A DNA stretch of 48,606 nt, from assembly GCA_964573705.1 (NCBI GenBank), contig CAZNLT010000018.1, positions 1 through 48,606 of the forward strand, written 5' to 3'. A program made the position numbers and the translations under genes. The stretch comes from JAABSQ01 sp964573705. Its GTDB lineage: Bacteria > Desulfobacterota > Desulfobacteria > Desulfobacterales > Desulfococcaceae. The notes under the pieces are model-generated. The model saw only the letters and a program-made list of their open reading frames with translations. It searched no databases and was not told the origin of the DNA. Each line of letters starts with the position of its first letter. Position 1 is the first letter of the stretch. This document shows positions 17,236 to 24,872 of the stretch, in pieces.

Positions 17236-17930
17236 AAACCCTTATGGAATTTTCCGAACTGCAACGCAAACTCTCCTATGATTTCTCGGATGAAACCCTG
17301 CTGGCGGAGGCATGCCGCCACAGCTCCTTTGTCAACGAACATCCCGAGTCCGGAGTCAACAGCAATGAACGTCTGGAATTTCTGGGGGATGCGGTCCTGA
17401 ATCTGGCGGTGAGCCATCTGCTCATGATCCACCACACCCGGGTTCCGGAAGGGGACCTCTCCAGAATGCGGGCCACCCTGGTCAATGAAATCCAGCTATC
17501 CGAAATCGCCAGACAGTTGGATTTGGGCCGGCATCTTCACATGGGAAAGGGAGAAATTCTCTCCGGCGGCAGGGAAAAGCAATCCATCCTGGCCAATGCC
17601 CTGGAGGCGGTCATTGCGGCCGTTTACCTGGACGGCGGATTTAAAGCCGCATTCGAATTCGTTGGGGACCGGTTTTCGACCCTGGTTTCCAGTTTCCCGT
17701 CCACCGCTTTCGCCTTCGATTACAAAAGCAAGCTTCAGGAACGGGTTCAGGTCGGCCGACACGGGGTACCCACCTATGAGGTGGTCGAAGAATCGGGTCC
17801 CGATCATGACAAAACCTTCACCGTCCGCCTTCAGGCCCTCGGGATCGAAGCGGAAGGGATCGGCAAAAGCAAAAAGACGGCGGAGCAAGATGCTGCCAGG
17901 AATGCCCTTGAACGTCTGGAACGGCCATAA
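17232..17930 (+). CDS. rnc: Ribonuclease III
   Basis: A 232-aa double-strand-specific endoribonuclease that matures rRNA and trims structured mRNAs. The catalytic signature 'ERLEFLGDAVL' (Glu46, Glu49, Asp53) and the second acidic cluster near 'NALEAVIAAVYLDGG' are intact. A double-stranded RNA-binding domain fills the C-terminal 70 residues ('YKSKLQERVQ' to 'AEQDAARNALERL'). It overlaps the PHP gene by 4 nt, and the radical SAM gene starts within its last codons. The frequent partner era is not present. Confidence 0.95.
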   Translation: MKTLMEFSELQRKLSYDFSDETLLAEACRHSSFVNEHPESGVNSNERLEFLGDAVLNLAVSHLLMIHHTRVPEGDLSRMRATLVNEIQLSEIARQLDLGRHLHMGKGEILSGGREKQSILANALEAVIAAVYLDGGFKAAFEFVGDRFSTLVSSFPSTAFAFDYKSKLQERVQVGRHGVPTYEVVEESGPDHDKTFTVRLQALGIEAEGIGKSKKTAEQDAARNALERLERP

Positions 17931-19092
17931 ACGGATCACCCCCTTTATCGTTCCGGTATTCATTCCCCATGCCGGATGCCCCCAGCGATGCGTCTTCTGC
18001 AATCAGACCGCTATTACCCGGAGCGCACTCGGTCTTCCGTCATCGGAACGGCTTCGGGACCACATCGAGCGGTTCCTGGCCTATGGGGGATCCCACCGGC
18101 GACCTGCCCAGATCTCTTTTTACGGCGGCAATTTTCTGGGCCTGGCTCCCTCCCGAATTGAATTCCTGCTGAGTGAAGCAGCCGAATTTATCCGCACCGG
18201 GCGAGCGGAAAGCCTGCGTTTTTCCACTCGACCGGATACCGTTCATTCCGGAAGCCTGAACCTGTTGACGCCTTTTCCGGTAACCGATGTGGAACTGGGG
18301 GTCCAATCCATGTCGGACAGCGTTCTTTCCCGGTCTCGGCGGGGCCATACCGCCGGGGATTCCCGAGAGGCGGTAAGCCTTCTTCAGGACCGGGGGGTTC
18401 GAATCGGACTCCAGATGATGGTCGGGCTTCCCGAAGACAGCAACAACACCGCCATGGAGACCGGCCGGCGCATCGCCGCGCTTCGGCCCGATTTCGTCCG
18501 CATCTACCCCACCGTAGTGCTTCGGGGAAGCCCTCTGGCCCGGTGGTATCGGTCGGGGCGCTATCGCCCCTGGTCTCTTGATGAAACGGTCTCGGTGGTG
18601 GCCGATCTTTTTGATTTATTTTCCAGGAATGGAATTCCGGTCATTCGGATGGGTCTTCAGGCCGATGCCGACCTTCAACCCGGGGCCGCCCTTCTAGCGG
18701 GTCCCTACCATCCGGCCTTCGGCCATCTGGTCCACTGCCGGCGATTTCTGAATGCGGCGATGGATCTGATCCGAACCCATGCATTCGGACGGTCGGAGGT
18801 TTCGATCGAGATCCATCCTCGAAACGAATCGAAAATGAGAGGTCACCGAAATCATAATATTGAAATTCTAAAAGAAAAGTTCCATATTAAGAACATGAAC
18901 ATGGTCCGGAATGCCGGAATATCGGAATCAGAAATTCACCTGTTGTCAGGTTCCTTTCGCTACCGAGGCCGGCTCGACGACCACCGGGGAAGGTTCAACC
19001 CGGCACAACCAGATATCCCAGATATCCCAGATATCCCAGATATCCCAGATATCCCTCAGGGAGGAGACTATGTCGGACAACAACACCTATGA
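17902..19092 (+). CDS. Radical SAM protein, Elp3-type
   Basis: About 396 aa. The 4Fe-4S cluster motif is Cys26-x3-Cys30-x2-Cys33 ('CPQRCVFC'), followed by 'ISFYGGNFLG' for SAM binding. 'STRPDTV', 'VELGVQSMSD' and 'IGLQMMVGLPED' match the Elp3/coproporphyrinogen-oxidase-like radical SAM group. There is no acetyltransferase domain, so it is not a true Elp3. It starts inside rnc (17902, or ATG at 17890). The N-terminal 150 codons open in this frame upstream are shadow sequence over rnc. The C-terminal end runs through five copies of a 9-bp repeat, read as (Asp-Ile-Pro)n, and overlaps the trxB start by 23 nt. Confidence 0.83.
   Translation: MPLNVWNGHKRITPFIVPVFIPHAGCPQRCVFCNQTAITRSALGLPSSERLRDHIERFLAYGGSHRRPAQISFYGGNFLGLAPSRIEFLLSEAAEFIRTGRAESLRFSTRPDTVHSGSLNLLTPFPVTDVELGVQSMSDSVLSRSRRGHTAGDSREAVSLLQDRGVRIGLQMMVGLPEDSNNTAMETGRRIAALRPDFVRIYPTVVLRGSPLARWYRSGRYRPWSLDETVSVVADLFDLFSRNGIPVIRMGLQADADLQPGAALLAGPYHPAFGHLVHCRRFLNAAMDLIRTHAFGRSEVSIEIHPRNESKMRGHRNHNIEILKEKFHIKNMNMVRNAGISESEIHLLSGSFRYRGRLDDHRGRFNPAQPDIPDIPDIPDIPDIPQGGDYVGQQHL
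19011..19055 (+). repeat. Five perfect copies of a 9-bp tandem repeat (agatatccc)
   Basis: Copies run 19011-19019, 19020-19028, 19029-19037, 19038-19046 and 19047-19055 without a mismatch. Each contains the palindrome GATATC. The unit is three codons, so it lengthens the radical SAM protein by Asp-Ile-Pro steps and never breaks its frame. It ends 4 nt before the trxB ribosome site 'gggaggag'. Confidence 0.95.
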
Positions 19093-20038
19093 CGTGATCA
19101 TCGTCGGCGGCGGACCCGGCGGCTTGAGCGCCGCCATCTACGCCATGCGGGCCGCCCTCAAAACAGTACTGGTGGAAATGGGGGTCCCCGGCGGGCAGGT
19201 GGCCCTGTCGGATGAGGTCGAAAACTATCCCGGGTTTGAAAAAATCAGCGGGTCGGAACTGTCCATGAAATTTTCCCAGCATGCCCAGTCTTACGGCCTG
19301 GAAATGCTCTCCGATGAAGTGACCGCGGTAGAGCCGGGTCTGGAGCATCACACCGTCAAGCTGGCCGGGGGAAGCATCCTCAAATCCCACGCGGTGATCC
19401 TCGCTACCGGGGGCAGCCCCCGCAAACTGAAGATACCGGGCGAAGACAAGTATTACGGAAAAGGGGTCTCCTACTGCGCGGTATGCGACGGCTTCTTTTT
19501 CAGAAACAAGACCGTGGTGGTGGTGGGCGGCGGAGACAGTGCGGCCGAAGAGGCGCTCTACCTGTCCAAAATCGCCAAGCAGGTCTACCTGGCCCATCGC
19601 CGGGACGCCCTGCGGGCCAGCATGATCCTTCAGCAGCGAATCAAATCCGAGTGCAAGATTGAAATCCTCTGGAACACCATCGTGACCGAAATCAAGGCGG
19701 ATGAGAGCGGGGTGAATGCGGTGGCGCTTCAGGACACCCAGACCGGAGACCCCCGGGACCTGGCCACCGACGGGGTGTTCGTTTTCATCGGGTTCGTGCC
19801 CAGCAACCAGCTGGTTCCGGCGGGGATCAAGCACAACGCCGACGGATATGTGGTCACCGACGACAAGTGCGAAACCCAGATTCCCGGCATTTTCGTCATC
19901 GGAGACCTTCGGGAGAAGTACGCCCGACAGATCGTGGTCTCGGCGGCCGACGGCTGCACCGCCGCTCTGGCGGCGGCCCATCTGGTGGAGACCAAAAAAG
20001 GGGAGTCCGACGCCTGCGAACTCCCCGAAGATCTGTAG
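19070..20038 (+). CDS. trxB: Thioredoxin-disulfide reductase
   Basis: A 322-aa flavoprotein that reduces thioredoxin with NADPH. The FAD motif 'IVGGGPGGLSAA', the redox-active 'CAVC' (Cys136/Cys139), the NADPH motif 'VVGGGDSAAEEA' with 'HRRDALRAS', and the C-terminal 'GIFVIGDLREK' are all present. The ATG at 19070 is chosen because 'gggaggag' precedes it by 5 nt and the protein then starts MSDNNTYDVIIVGG. The frame is open upstream only through the 9-bp repeat. It is convergent with the universal stress gene. Confidence 0.95.
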   Translation: MSDNNTYDVIIVGGGPGGLSAAIYAMRAALKTVLVEMGVPGGQVALSDEVENYPGFEKISGSELSMKFSQHAQSYGLEMLSDEVTAVEPGLEHHTVKLAGGSILKSHAVILATGGSPRKLKIPGEDKYYGKGVSYCAVCDGFFFRNKTVVVVGGGDSAAEEALYLSKIAKQVYLAHRRDALRASMILQQRIKSECKIEILWNTIVTEIKADESGVNAVALQDTQTGDPRDLATDGVFVFIGFVPSNQLVPAGIKHNADGYVVTDDKCETQIPGIFVIGDLREKYARQIVVSAADGCTAALAAAHLVETKKGESDACELPEDL

Positions 20039-20068
20039 AGAATCAGTATAAGAAATGGTGTGACCGAC

Positions 20069-20103
20069 CCCGCTCGGCAGCGGTGAAGATTACGCCGAGC
20101 GGG
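20069..20103. terminator. GC-rich hairpin between convergent trxB and usp
   Basis: A perfect 10-bp inverted repeat, CCCGCTCGGC (20069-20078) and GCCGAGCGGG (20094-20103), with a 15-nt loop. It has no U-run on either strand. Its place between two convergent genes suggests a bidirectional terminator or RNA-end stabiliser. Confidence 0.5.
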
Positions 20104-20123
20104 AGCCGGGTGCGGTTGCAGCC

Positions 20124-20654
20124 TTATGCTTCTTCAGGCAGGTGGACCACCAGTACCGGCTTTTTCGACCGACGGAGTACCTTCTGGGCGGTGGACCCCA
20201 TGATGGCGCCGGTGATGCCCCCGTGCCCGTAGGAGCCCATGACGATGAGGTCGCTGTTATGCTCGTTCGCCACCGATACGATCTTGTCCACCGGGTTTCC
20301 GCGAACGATCACGGTTTCATCCATGGTCACGTGGCGCTCCCCGATGTCCTCCTTCATGGTCTCGGTGAAATACTCCATCACCTCCCGCATTTCCAGATTT
20401 TCCCGCCGTTTTCCGATCAAGGCGGTCCGCGCATCCTGAGCGTTTCGGTCCCGAATCGCCTCCCATTTGTCCTCATCGACAAACCCCATAATCGCGGCGT
20501 TCATTCGGGGATCATCATTGAGTACATGAAGAATGGTCAGCTCCGCCCGGTAGGTATCGGCCAGACTGACCGCATAGGCCAGGGCGTTTCTTGCGCTTTC
20601 GGAAAGGTCGGTGGCATAGAGAATTCGTTTGATCTCGATTTTCGGCAATATCAT
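20124..20654 (-). CDS. Universal stress protein, UspA family
   Basis: A 176-aa single Usp domain. It starts 'IKRILYATDLSESARNAL' and ends with the nucleotide-binding pattern 'MGSYGHGGITGAIMGSTAQ' (G-2x-G-9x-G-S/T), so it probably binds ATP. It lies 111 nt downstream of the TRAP permease on the same strand. In Halomonas the Usp protein TeaD is encoded with TRAP transporter TeaABC and limits its activity, so a regulatory link is plausible here. The leader has a direct duplication of 'cctcacttgt' (20665-20674, 20676-20685), which on the coding strand repeats the ribosome-site-like 'acaagtgagg'. Confidence 0.92.
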   Translation of the reverse strand: MILPKIEIKRILYATDLSESARNALAYAVSLADTYRAELTILHVLNDDPRMNAAIMGFVDEDKWEAIRDRNAQDARTALIGKRRENLEMREVMEYFTETMKEDIGERHVTMDETVIVRGNPVDKIVSVANEHNSDLIVMGSYGHGGITGAIMGSTAQKVLRRSKKPVLVVHLPEEA

Positions 20655-20765
20655 GGTTCTATTTCCTCACTTGTCCCTCACTTGTGATTCCTTTTTTGGC
20701 ATGGGATTCACGCGGCCGCTTTTCCGCATTCGCGGCATACCCCGTTTCTCAATTCCGGTTCCGGA

Positions 20766-22712
20766 TCAGCCGGCCGGTGCGCTCCGCAGCCGGTTCCGTA
20801 TATTCTTGATCCAGATCCCGCTCAGCAGGTAGGCATAAATATAGGTGCCGATGATGATCAGAACAAACGCCTTTGCAATATCCCAGGGGCTGCCGTCCAG
20901 CGAAAAGGCCGGCACATACCCGAAGAGGAACGGACCCAGATAGAGAAATTTTGCGAATTTAAAGGCGGAAAAGGCGGTCTTCCACATGTTGGCCCCGGCA
21001 ATGGTGGCGCCCGCAAAAGCGGCGATGCAGACCGGCGGGGTGATGTTGGAGTCCTGGGAAAGCCAGTAGACGATCATATGGGCCGCGATTTCGTTGACCC
21101 CTAAATAGGTCAGGGCCGGCACCGCCACCACCGCGGTGATCAGATAGGCCGCAGTGACCGGGACCCCCATCCCCAGCACCAGGGAGGCCAGGGCGATCAG
21201 CAGGATCGTCAGTATCAGTGATCCGCCGGCCAGTTCGATGACGATATCGGCGAAGGTGAGCACCAGACCGCTGAAGGTCAGCACCCCGATGATGATGCCG
21301 ATGACCCCGACCGTGGCCCCGATCTTGAGGCTGGACTCGGCGCCCTTTCGGGAGGTTTCGACGAATCGCATCAACTCGGTTCGGGTTTCCGACATGGGGA
21401 CCCTGCGGAACCAGTTCAGAATAAGAGCGCAGATCACACCGACAAAGATCAGCCGCGTGCCGGTCAGAAGGCCCCGAAGGCTTTGCACGACATCCGCCTC
21501 CCACCATCCCATTTTGACCCCTTTGCCGGTCACCAGAAAGAGCATGTTGGCGATGAAAATGACCCCCATGATCACCGCCAGGGTGGGGTCGATGCGGTTT
21601 TCCTTTTCTTTGAAACTGACCGCGATGCAGGTCGCCAGACCGAGGATGGCCGAATAGCCGGGGGAATATCCGGTGAGCATGAAAATGGTAATAATGATCA
21701 GCGGCATGGTATACAGCCATTCGGTTTTCAGGATATGCATGGGGTCTAGTCCGGATCGTTCCCCCACCACGCCGTGCATTTTGGCTTCATAATGGACCAT
21801 GACGAAGACGCTGAAAAAATACATCAGGGCCGGAAAAATGGCCACCAGCATGATTCGGGAGTAAGGCAGCCCGGTCAACTCGGCCATGATGAACCCGCCG
21901 GCGCCCATGATCGGGGGCATGAACATACCGCCGATGGAGGCCGCCGGCTCGATGCCCCCCGCGATGTGGGGTTTGAATCCGGCCTTTTTCATCATGGGGA
22001 TGGTAAAGGCGCCGGTGGAAACGGTATTGGCGATGGCGCTTCCCGAAATAGAGCCGAAAAGCCCCGAGGCGATGACCGAGACCTTGCCCGGCCCGCCGAT
22101 TTTGTGTCCCACCGCAGCCAATGGAAAATCGATAAAGAATTTCTGGGCCCCGCAGTTTTCCAGGAATGCGCCGAAGAGCACGAAGAGCACCACATAGGTG
22201 GCCAGGACATTGGCCATAATCCCGAACACACCGTCGCTTCGGTAGAAGATACTGGTGCACAGCCCCTTGAGGGTGTCGCCGGCATGGGCGAACAACTCGG
22301 GAAGGTAAGGCCCGTAGACCCCATACAGCAGCAAGAGAACCCCGAGAATCACGAAAACGCTTCCGACCACCCGCCGGGCCAATTCGATCCCTACCAGAAC
22401 GCCGACCACGGCGACCGCCTGGTCCAGGGGGGTTTCGATGCCGGTTCGATAGTTGATGACTTCGAAATTGATGATCCAGTACCCGATGGTGGTGATGGAG
22501 AGCAGGATCAGGATATAGTCGATCACCCGCCCGATCTTGGATTTGGACTGGTAGGCCAGGAAAATGAGAATATAGGTGATGATGACGTAAATCCCTCGAT
22601 GGTACTGAGTCGAGGCCGGTTCGATGACCGCCGAATAGGAGTAGTAAAGAACCAGAAACACCGACAGGGCATCAAAGATGACTTTTTCAAAGCCTTTTAA
22701 ATTTTTGTACAT
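20766..22712 (-). CDS. TRAP transporter fused permease (4TM-12TM, TAXI type)
   Basis: A 648-aa inner-membrane protein with about 16-18 hydrophobic helices. The first quarter corresponds to the small DctQ-like subunit and the rest to the DctM-like subunit ('GLFGSISGSAIANTVSTGAF', 'PPIMGAGGFIMAE', 'GMGVPVTAAYLI', 'PPVCIAAFAGATIAGANMWK'). It imports a substrate, probably a carboxylate, using an ion gradient, with the receptor encoded just upstream. A strong hairpin separates it from the receptor gene. The substrate cannot be read from the sequence. Confidence 0.93.
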   Translation of the reverse strand: MYKNLKGFEKVIFDALSVFLVLYYSYSAVIEPASTQYHRGIYVIITYILIFLAYQSKSKIGRVIDYILILLSITTIGYWIINFEVINYRTGIETPLDQAVAVVGVLVGIELARRVVGSVFVILGVLLLLYGVYGPYLPELFAHAGDTLKGLCTSIFYRSDGVFGIMANVLATYVVLFVLFGAFLENCGAQKFFIDFPLAAVGHKIGGPGKVSVIASGLFGSISGSAIANTVSTGAFTIPMMKKAGFKPHIAGGIEPAASIGGMFMPPIMGAGGFIMAELTGLPYSRIMLVAIFPALMYFFSVFVMVHYEAKMHGVVGERSGLDPMHILKTEWLYTMPLIIITIFMLTGYSPGYSAILGLATCIAVSFKEKENRIDPTLAVIMGVIFIANMLFLVTGKGVKMGWWEADVVQSLRGLLTGTRLIFVGVICALILNWFRRVPMSETRTELMRFVETSRKGAESSLKIGATVGVIGIIIGVLTFSGLVLTFADIVIELAGGSLILTILLIALASLVLGMGVPVTAAYLITAVVAVPALTYLGVNEIAAHMIVYWLSQDSNITPPVCIAAFAGATIAGANMWKTAFSAFKFAKFLYLGPFLFGYVPAFSLDGSPWDIAKAFVLIIIGTYIYAYLLSGIWIKNIRNRLRSAPAG

Positions 22713-22750
22713 GCATTCCTCGCGGGGACGGGTGTCGGGAAGGAAAATGG

Positions 22751-22778
22751 GGGGACCGGCCCTGTCCGGCCGGTCCCC
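22751..22778 (-). promoter_or_regulatory. Intercistronic hairpin between TRAP receptor and permease
   Basis: A perfect 11-bp inverted repeat, GGGGACCGGCC (22751-22761) and GGCCGGTCCCC (22768-22778), with a 6-nt loop, is transcribed between the receptor and permease genes. Only four T residues follow at a distance. It could stabilise the receptor mRNA or cause partial termination, so that more receptor than permease is made. Confidence 0.6.
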
Positions 22779-22815
22779 TGCGATCCGTCATGAACCTGCT
22801 TTCATGGAAACGCCT

Positions 22816-23799
22816 TTACTTGTCCAACACCCCTTTTTCTTTCCAGAACTTTTCAGCGCCGGGATGGAAGGGGGTGACGATTCCTTTGGGGCCGTTTTCA
22901 ACGCTCATTTCCTTGAAGGTTTTTTTCTGGCCGACCATGTGCTTGAGCCCTTCTTCCGTATAGATAAGCGAGAGCAGCTTGTAGACGACATCCTCGGAGA
23001 CGTCCGCGTTGGCCACCCAGAGGGTCGCATCCTGAAAGGAGTTGACATCCTTTTCCACGCCTTTGTAGGTACCCGCCGGAATGACGATCTTGGAAAAATA
23101 AGGGTATTTTTCAATAAACCCCGATTCAACGGCGTCTTCCCAGAGGCCGACCAGGGCGATGTCGTTGGTCTGGGCCGCCATAATCACGGCGCCGCTGGGG
23201 AAGGCGGTGAACAGCCAGAAGGAATCCAGCTGATTGTTGCCGAATGCGGCGGCGGCATCATTGTAGCCCATCGCGTTTCGTTCAATCTTGTCCCAGATGC
23301 CCATGTGGGTGAAGAAAAGCTCACAGTTGGCAAAAGCGCCGGAACCGGCATTGCCGACCCCGACCTTTTTGCCCGTCAGCTGTTTGGTGGAGGTAATGCC
23401 GGAATCGGCCTGAACCACCAACTGGGCCGGTGCGCCGTAGAGATAGGCCACCGCCTTGACGTTTTCATATTTGTTGGGATCATTTTTCATCATCCCGTGC
23501 AACCCCTGATAGACATGACCGGAATAGACCGTGCCCATCTGGACCTTGCCGGAGTTGACGTTTCGAAGGTTTTCCACGGAACCCCCGGAAGACTGGGCCA
23601 GCACCCGAATGTCTTCGAGATTCTTTACCGGTTTATAAACCTGAATGGCGTTTGCAACCACCTGAAAGGTACCACCGGCGGGACCGCCGCCGAAGACAAC
23701 CCGTTTTTTAGCGGCATGGGATTCGGCGGAAAAACACAGGGTCAGAACGAGAACGGCACAAACGCTTGCCAGTACGGTAAACAGTTTTCGTCGTTTCAT
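22816..23799 (-). CDS. TAXI family TRAP transporter solute receptor
   Basis: About 327 aa. A signal peptide ('KLFTVLASVCAVLVLTLCFS', cleavage after 'SHA') is followed by a TAXI-type receptor with 'FGGGPAGGTFQVVANAIQ' and 'VLAQSSGGSVENLRNVNSG'. 'GVGNAGSGAFANCELFF' also fits. These proteins bind the solute in the periplasm and hand it to the fused permease. The ATG at 23799 is chosen because of 'gaggagga' 6 nt upstream; a TTG extension to 23853 would precede the signal peptide. It is the first gene of the unit, downstream of a sigma-54-like promoter. Confidence 0.93.
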   Translation of the reverse strand: MKRRKLFTVLASVCAVLVLTLCFSAESHAAKKRVVFGGGPAGGTFQVVANAIQVYKPVKNLEDIRVLAQSSGGSVENLRNVNSGKVQMGTVYSGHVYQGLHGMMKNDPNKYENVKAVAYLYGAPAQLVVQADSGITSTKQLTGKKVGVGNAGSGAFANCELFFTHMGIWDKIERNAMGYNDAAAAFGNNQLDSFWLFTAFPSGAVIMAAQTNDIALVGLWEDAVESGFIEKYPYFSKIVIPAGTYKGVEKDVNSFQDATLWVANADVSEDVVYKLLSLIYTEEGLKHMVGQKKTFKEMSVENGPKGIVTPFHPGAEKFWKEKGVLDK

Positions 23800-23810
23800 A
23801 CGATTCCTCC

Positions 23811-23876
23811 TCAAAGTTGGTCGTAGTAAGTTTGAATTGAATGTTCGGGGCAAACGGATTCCCCTGAGCCCCTCAT
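23811..23876 (-). CDS. Possible 21-codon leader peptide before the TAXI receptor
   Basis: An ATG at 23876 opens 21 codons (MRGSGESVCPEHSIQTYYDQL) and ends in a TGA that touches the receptor's ribosome site. A perfect anti-16S match, AAGGAGGTGA, lies at 23897-23888, about 11 nt before the ATG. Without the leader this strong site would have no gene. No family is recognised. It may be a regulatory upstream ORF. Confidence 0.3.
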   Translation of the reverse strand: MRGSGESVCPEHSIQTYYDQL

Positions 23877-23916
23877 GACGCCTTCGTTCACCTCCTTCCT
23901 TAAAGCCCTTAATTCA

Positions 23917-23932
23917 AGCAAAATCCATTCCA
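23917..23932 (-). promoter_or_regulatory. Candidate sigma-54 promoter for the TAXI-TRAP-usp unit
   Basis: The minus strand reads TGGAATGGATTTTGCT. It has the invariant GG and GC at the correct spacing, the conserved G of the -24 box, and a perfect TTGCT -12 box, with two mismatches to TGGCACG. Transcription would start near 23906, upstream of the leader peptide. No sigma-54 activator gene is visible in the window. Confidence 0.5.
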
Positions 23933-24092
23933 TACGTCATAAGGGATCGAATCCATTGATTCCTCGAACCTTTCTGTTTCACGACCGGAAGTATGCGGGC
24001 GGTGCGGTCGAAAATCCACCGAAAAGAGGCCAATTTTCGCCGATTGGATTCCTGTCCGGTGTTCCCGCTTTCCAAAGGATTTTCATTGAAAT

Positions 24093-24121
24093 TTGACACC
24101 GGCCCGCGGGCGGCCTATTTT
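24093..24121 (+). promoter_or_regulatory. Candidate sigma-70 promoter for the 146-aa protein
   Basis: TTGACA at 24093-24098, a 17-nt GC-rich spacer and TATTTT at 24116-24121. This is the same -10 variant as at dnaJ. Start of transcription would be near 24128, about 56 nt before the ATG at 24184. The spacer contains the self-complementary GCCCGCGGGC. Confidence 0.55.
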
Positions 24122-24183
24122 TTGAACATTAATGCATATTGAATCCGGCGAATCGCAATTACCCCTTCATAAAAGGAGCGGGC

Positions 24184-24624
24184 ATGATCCTGTACGACGA
24201 CATCTATTCCTGGAAAGGCTGGGGCGGCAAACTGAAACTCGGCAGCGGTCAATGCCGTCTGCGGATATATGATTTGAGGAAAGGAGATGAAAAAGGCGTA
24301 GCCCACCTCAAGCCCATTATCGTGGTCATTTCGGACCTCCCCGATGAGACCGACTGGGCCCCGACCAAAATGACGGTCAAAAGCTGCGCCAGCCACATCG
24401 CCAGCAATGTGGTCAAAGAATTCGATATCGATCCCCATCGAATGATGTGGATCGAACACTACCCGGAACCGGCGGAAAAGAATACCATTCGATATTCCCG
24501 GGAACGCTTCGATCTGGCCGAATTCACCTGGCACGGCCGGGATGCCGTCAAAGCATCCTGGAACCCCCTGCCCAAGGAGATGGTCGAATTGGTGAAGCGG
24601 CTTCTGGCCGAATCCGAAGCCTAA
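24184..24624 (+). CDS. Conserved-looking hypothetical protein
   Basis: A 146-aa soluble protein that I do not recognise. It is rich in Trp, His and charged residues ('YDDIYSWKGWGGKLKLGSG', 'IIVVISDLPDETDW', 'MMWIEHYPE') and has no signal peptide or membrane segment. The first 40 residues look like a beta-rich module. The rest could be a small alpha/beta domain with conserved aspartates. The ATG at 24184 has 'aaggag' 5 nt upstream. A TTG at 24139 would add 15 residues but lacks a site. It has its own promoter and is followed by 248 nt without a clear gene. Confidence 0.8.
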   Translation: MILYDDIYSWKGWGGKLKLGSGQCRLRIYDLRKGDEKGVAHLKPIIVVISDLPDETDWAPTKMTVKSCASHIASNVVKEFDIDPHRMMWIEHYPEPAEKNTIRYSRERFDLAEFTWHGRDAVKASWNPLPKEMVELVKRLLAESEA

Positions 24625-24872
24625 CCACCCTTCACCCGGGAAAGCCGACTCAATCCGCTGAAGAACCGGTTTCGCAAAAGAGGACCTGATGAGAAAACGG
24701 AGGGACCTTCCGCCATTTGCAATTGACTTTTATGCAATTACGGGGCAGATTGGTTTTTCTCCCCTTGTATCCATGCTCCAAAAAGAAGGGGTGAATACCG
24801 GTGCGCATCCATCGTTTTTGAAAAATACCCATGTGGACGGCCGCTCCGCCGGGATGACAAAAGCGGTTTCTT

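Noticed and set aside
17485..17901. N-terminal extension of the radical SAM protein across rnc
   Set aside because: It overlaps the RNase III dsRNA-binding domain in another frame and has no radical SAM features. The start is at 17890 or 17902.
18911..19069. N-terminal extension of thioredoxin reductase
   Set aside because: It is formed by the 9-bp repeat and radical SAM codons. A strong ribosome site marks the ATG at 19070.
24097..24121. Intrinsic terminator (GCCCGCGGGC followed by a T-run)
   Set aside because: No plus-strand gene lies upstream, the palindrome has no loop, and the same bases fit a TTGACA-17-TATTTT promoter better.
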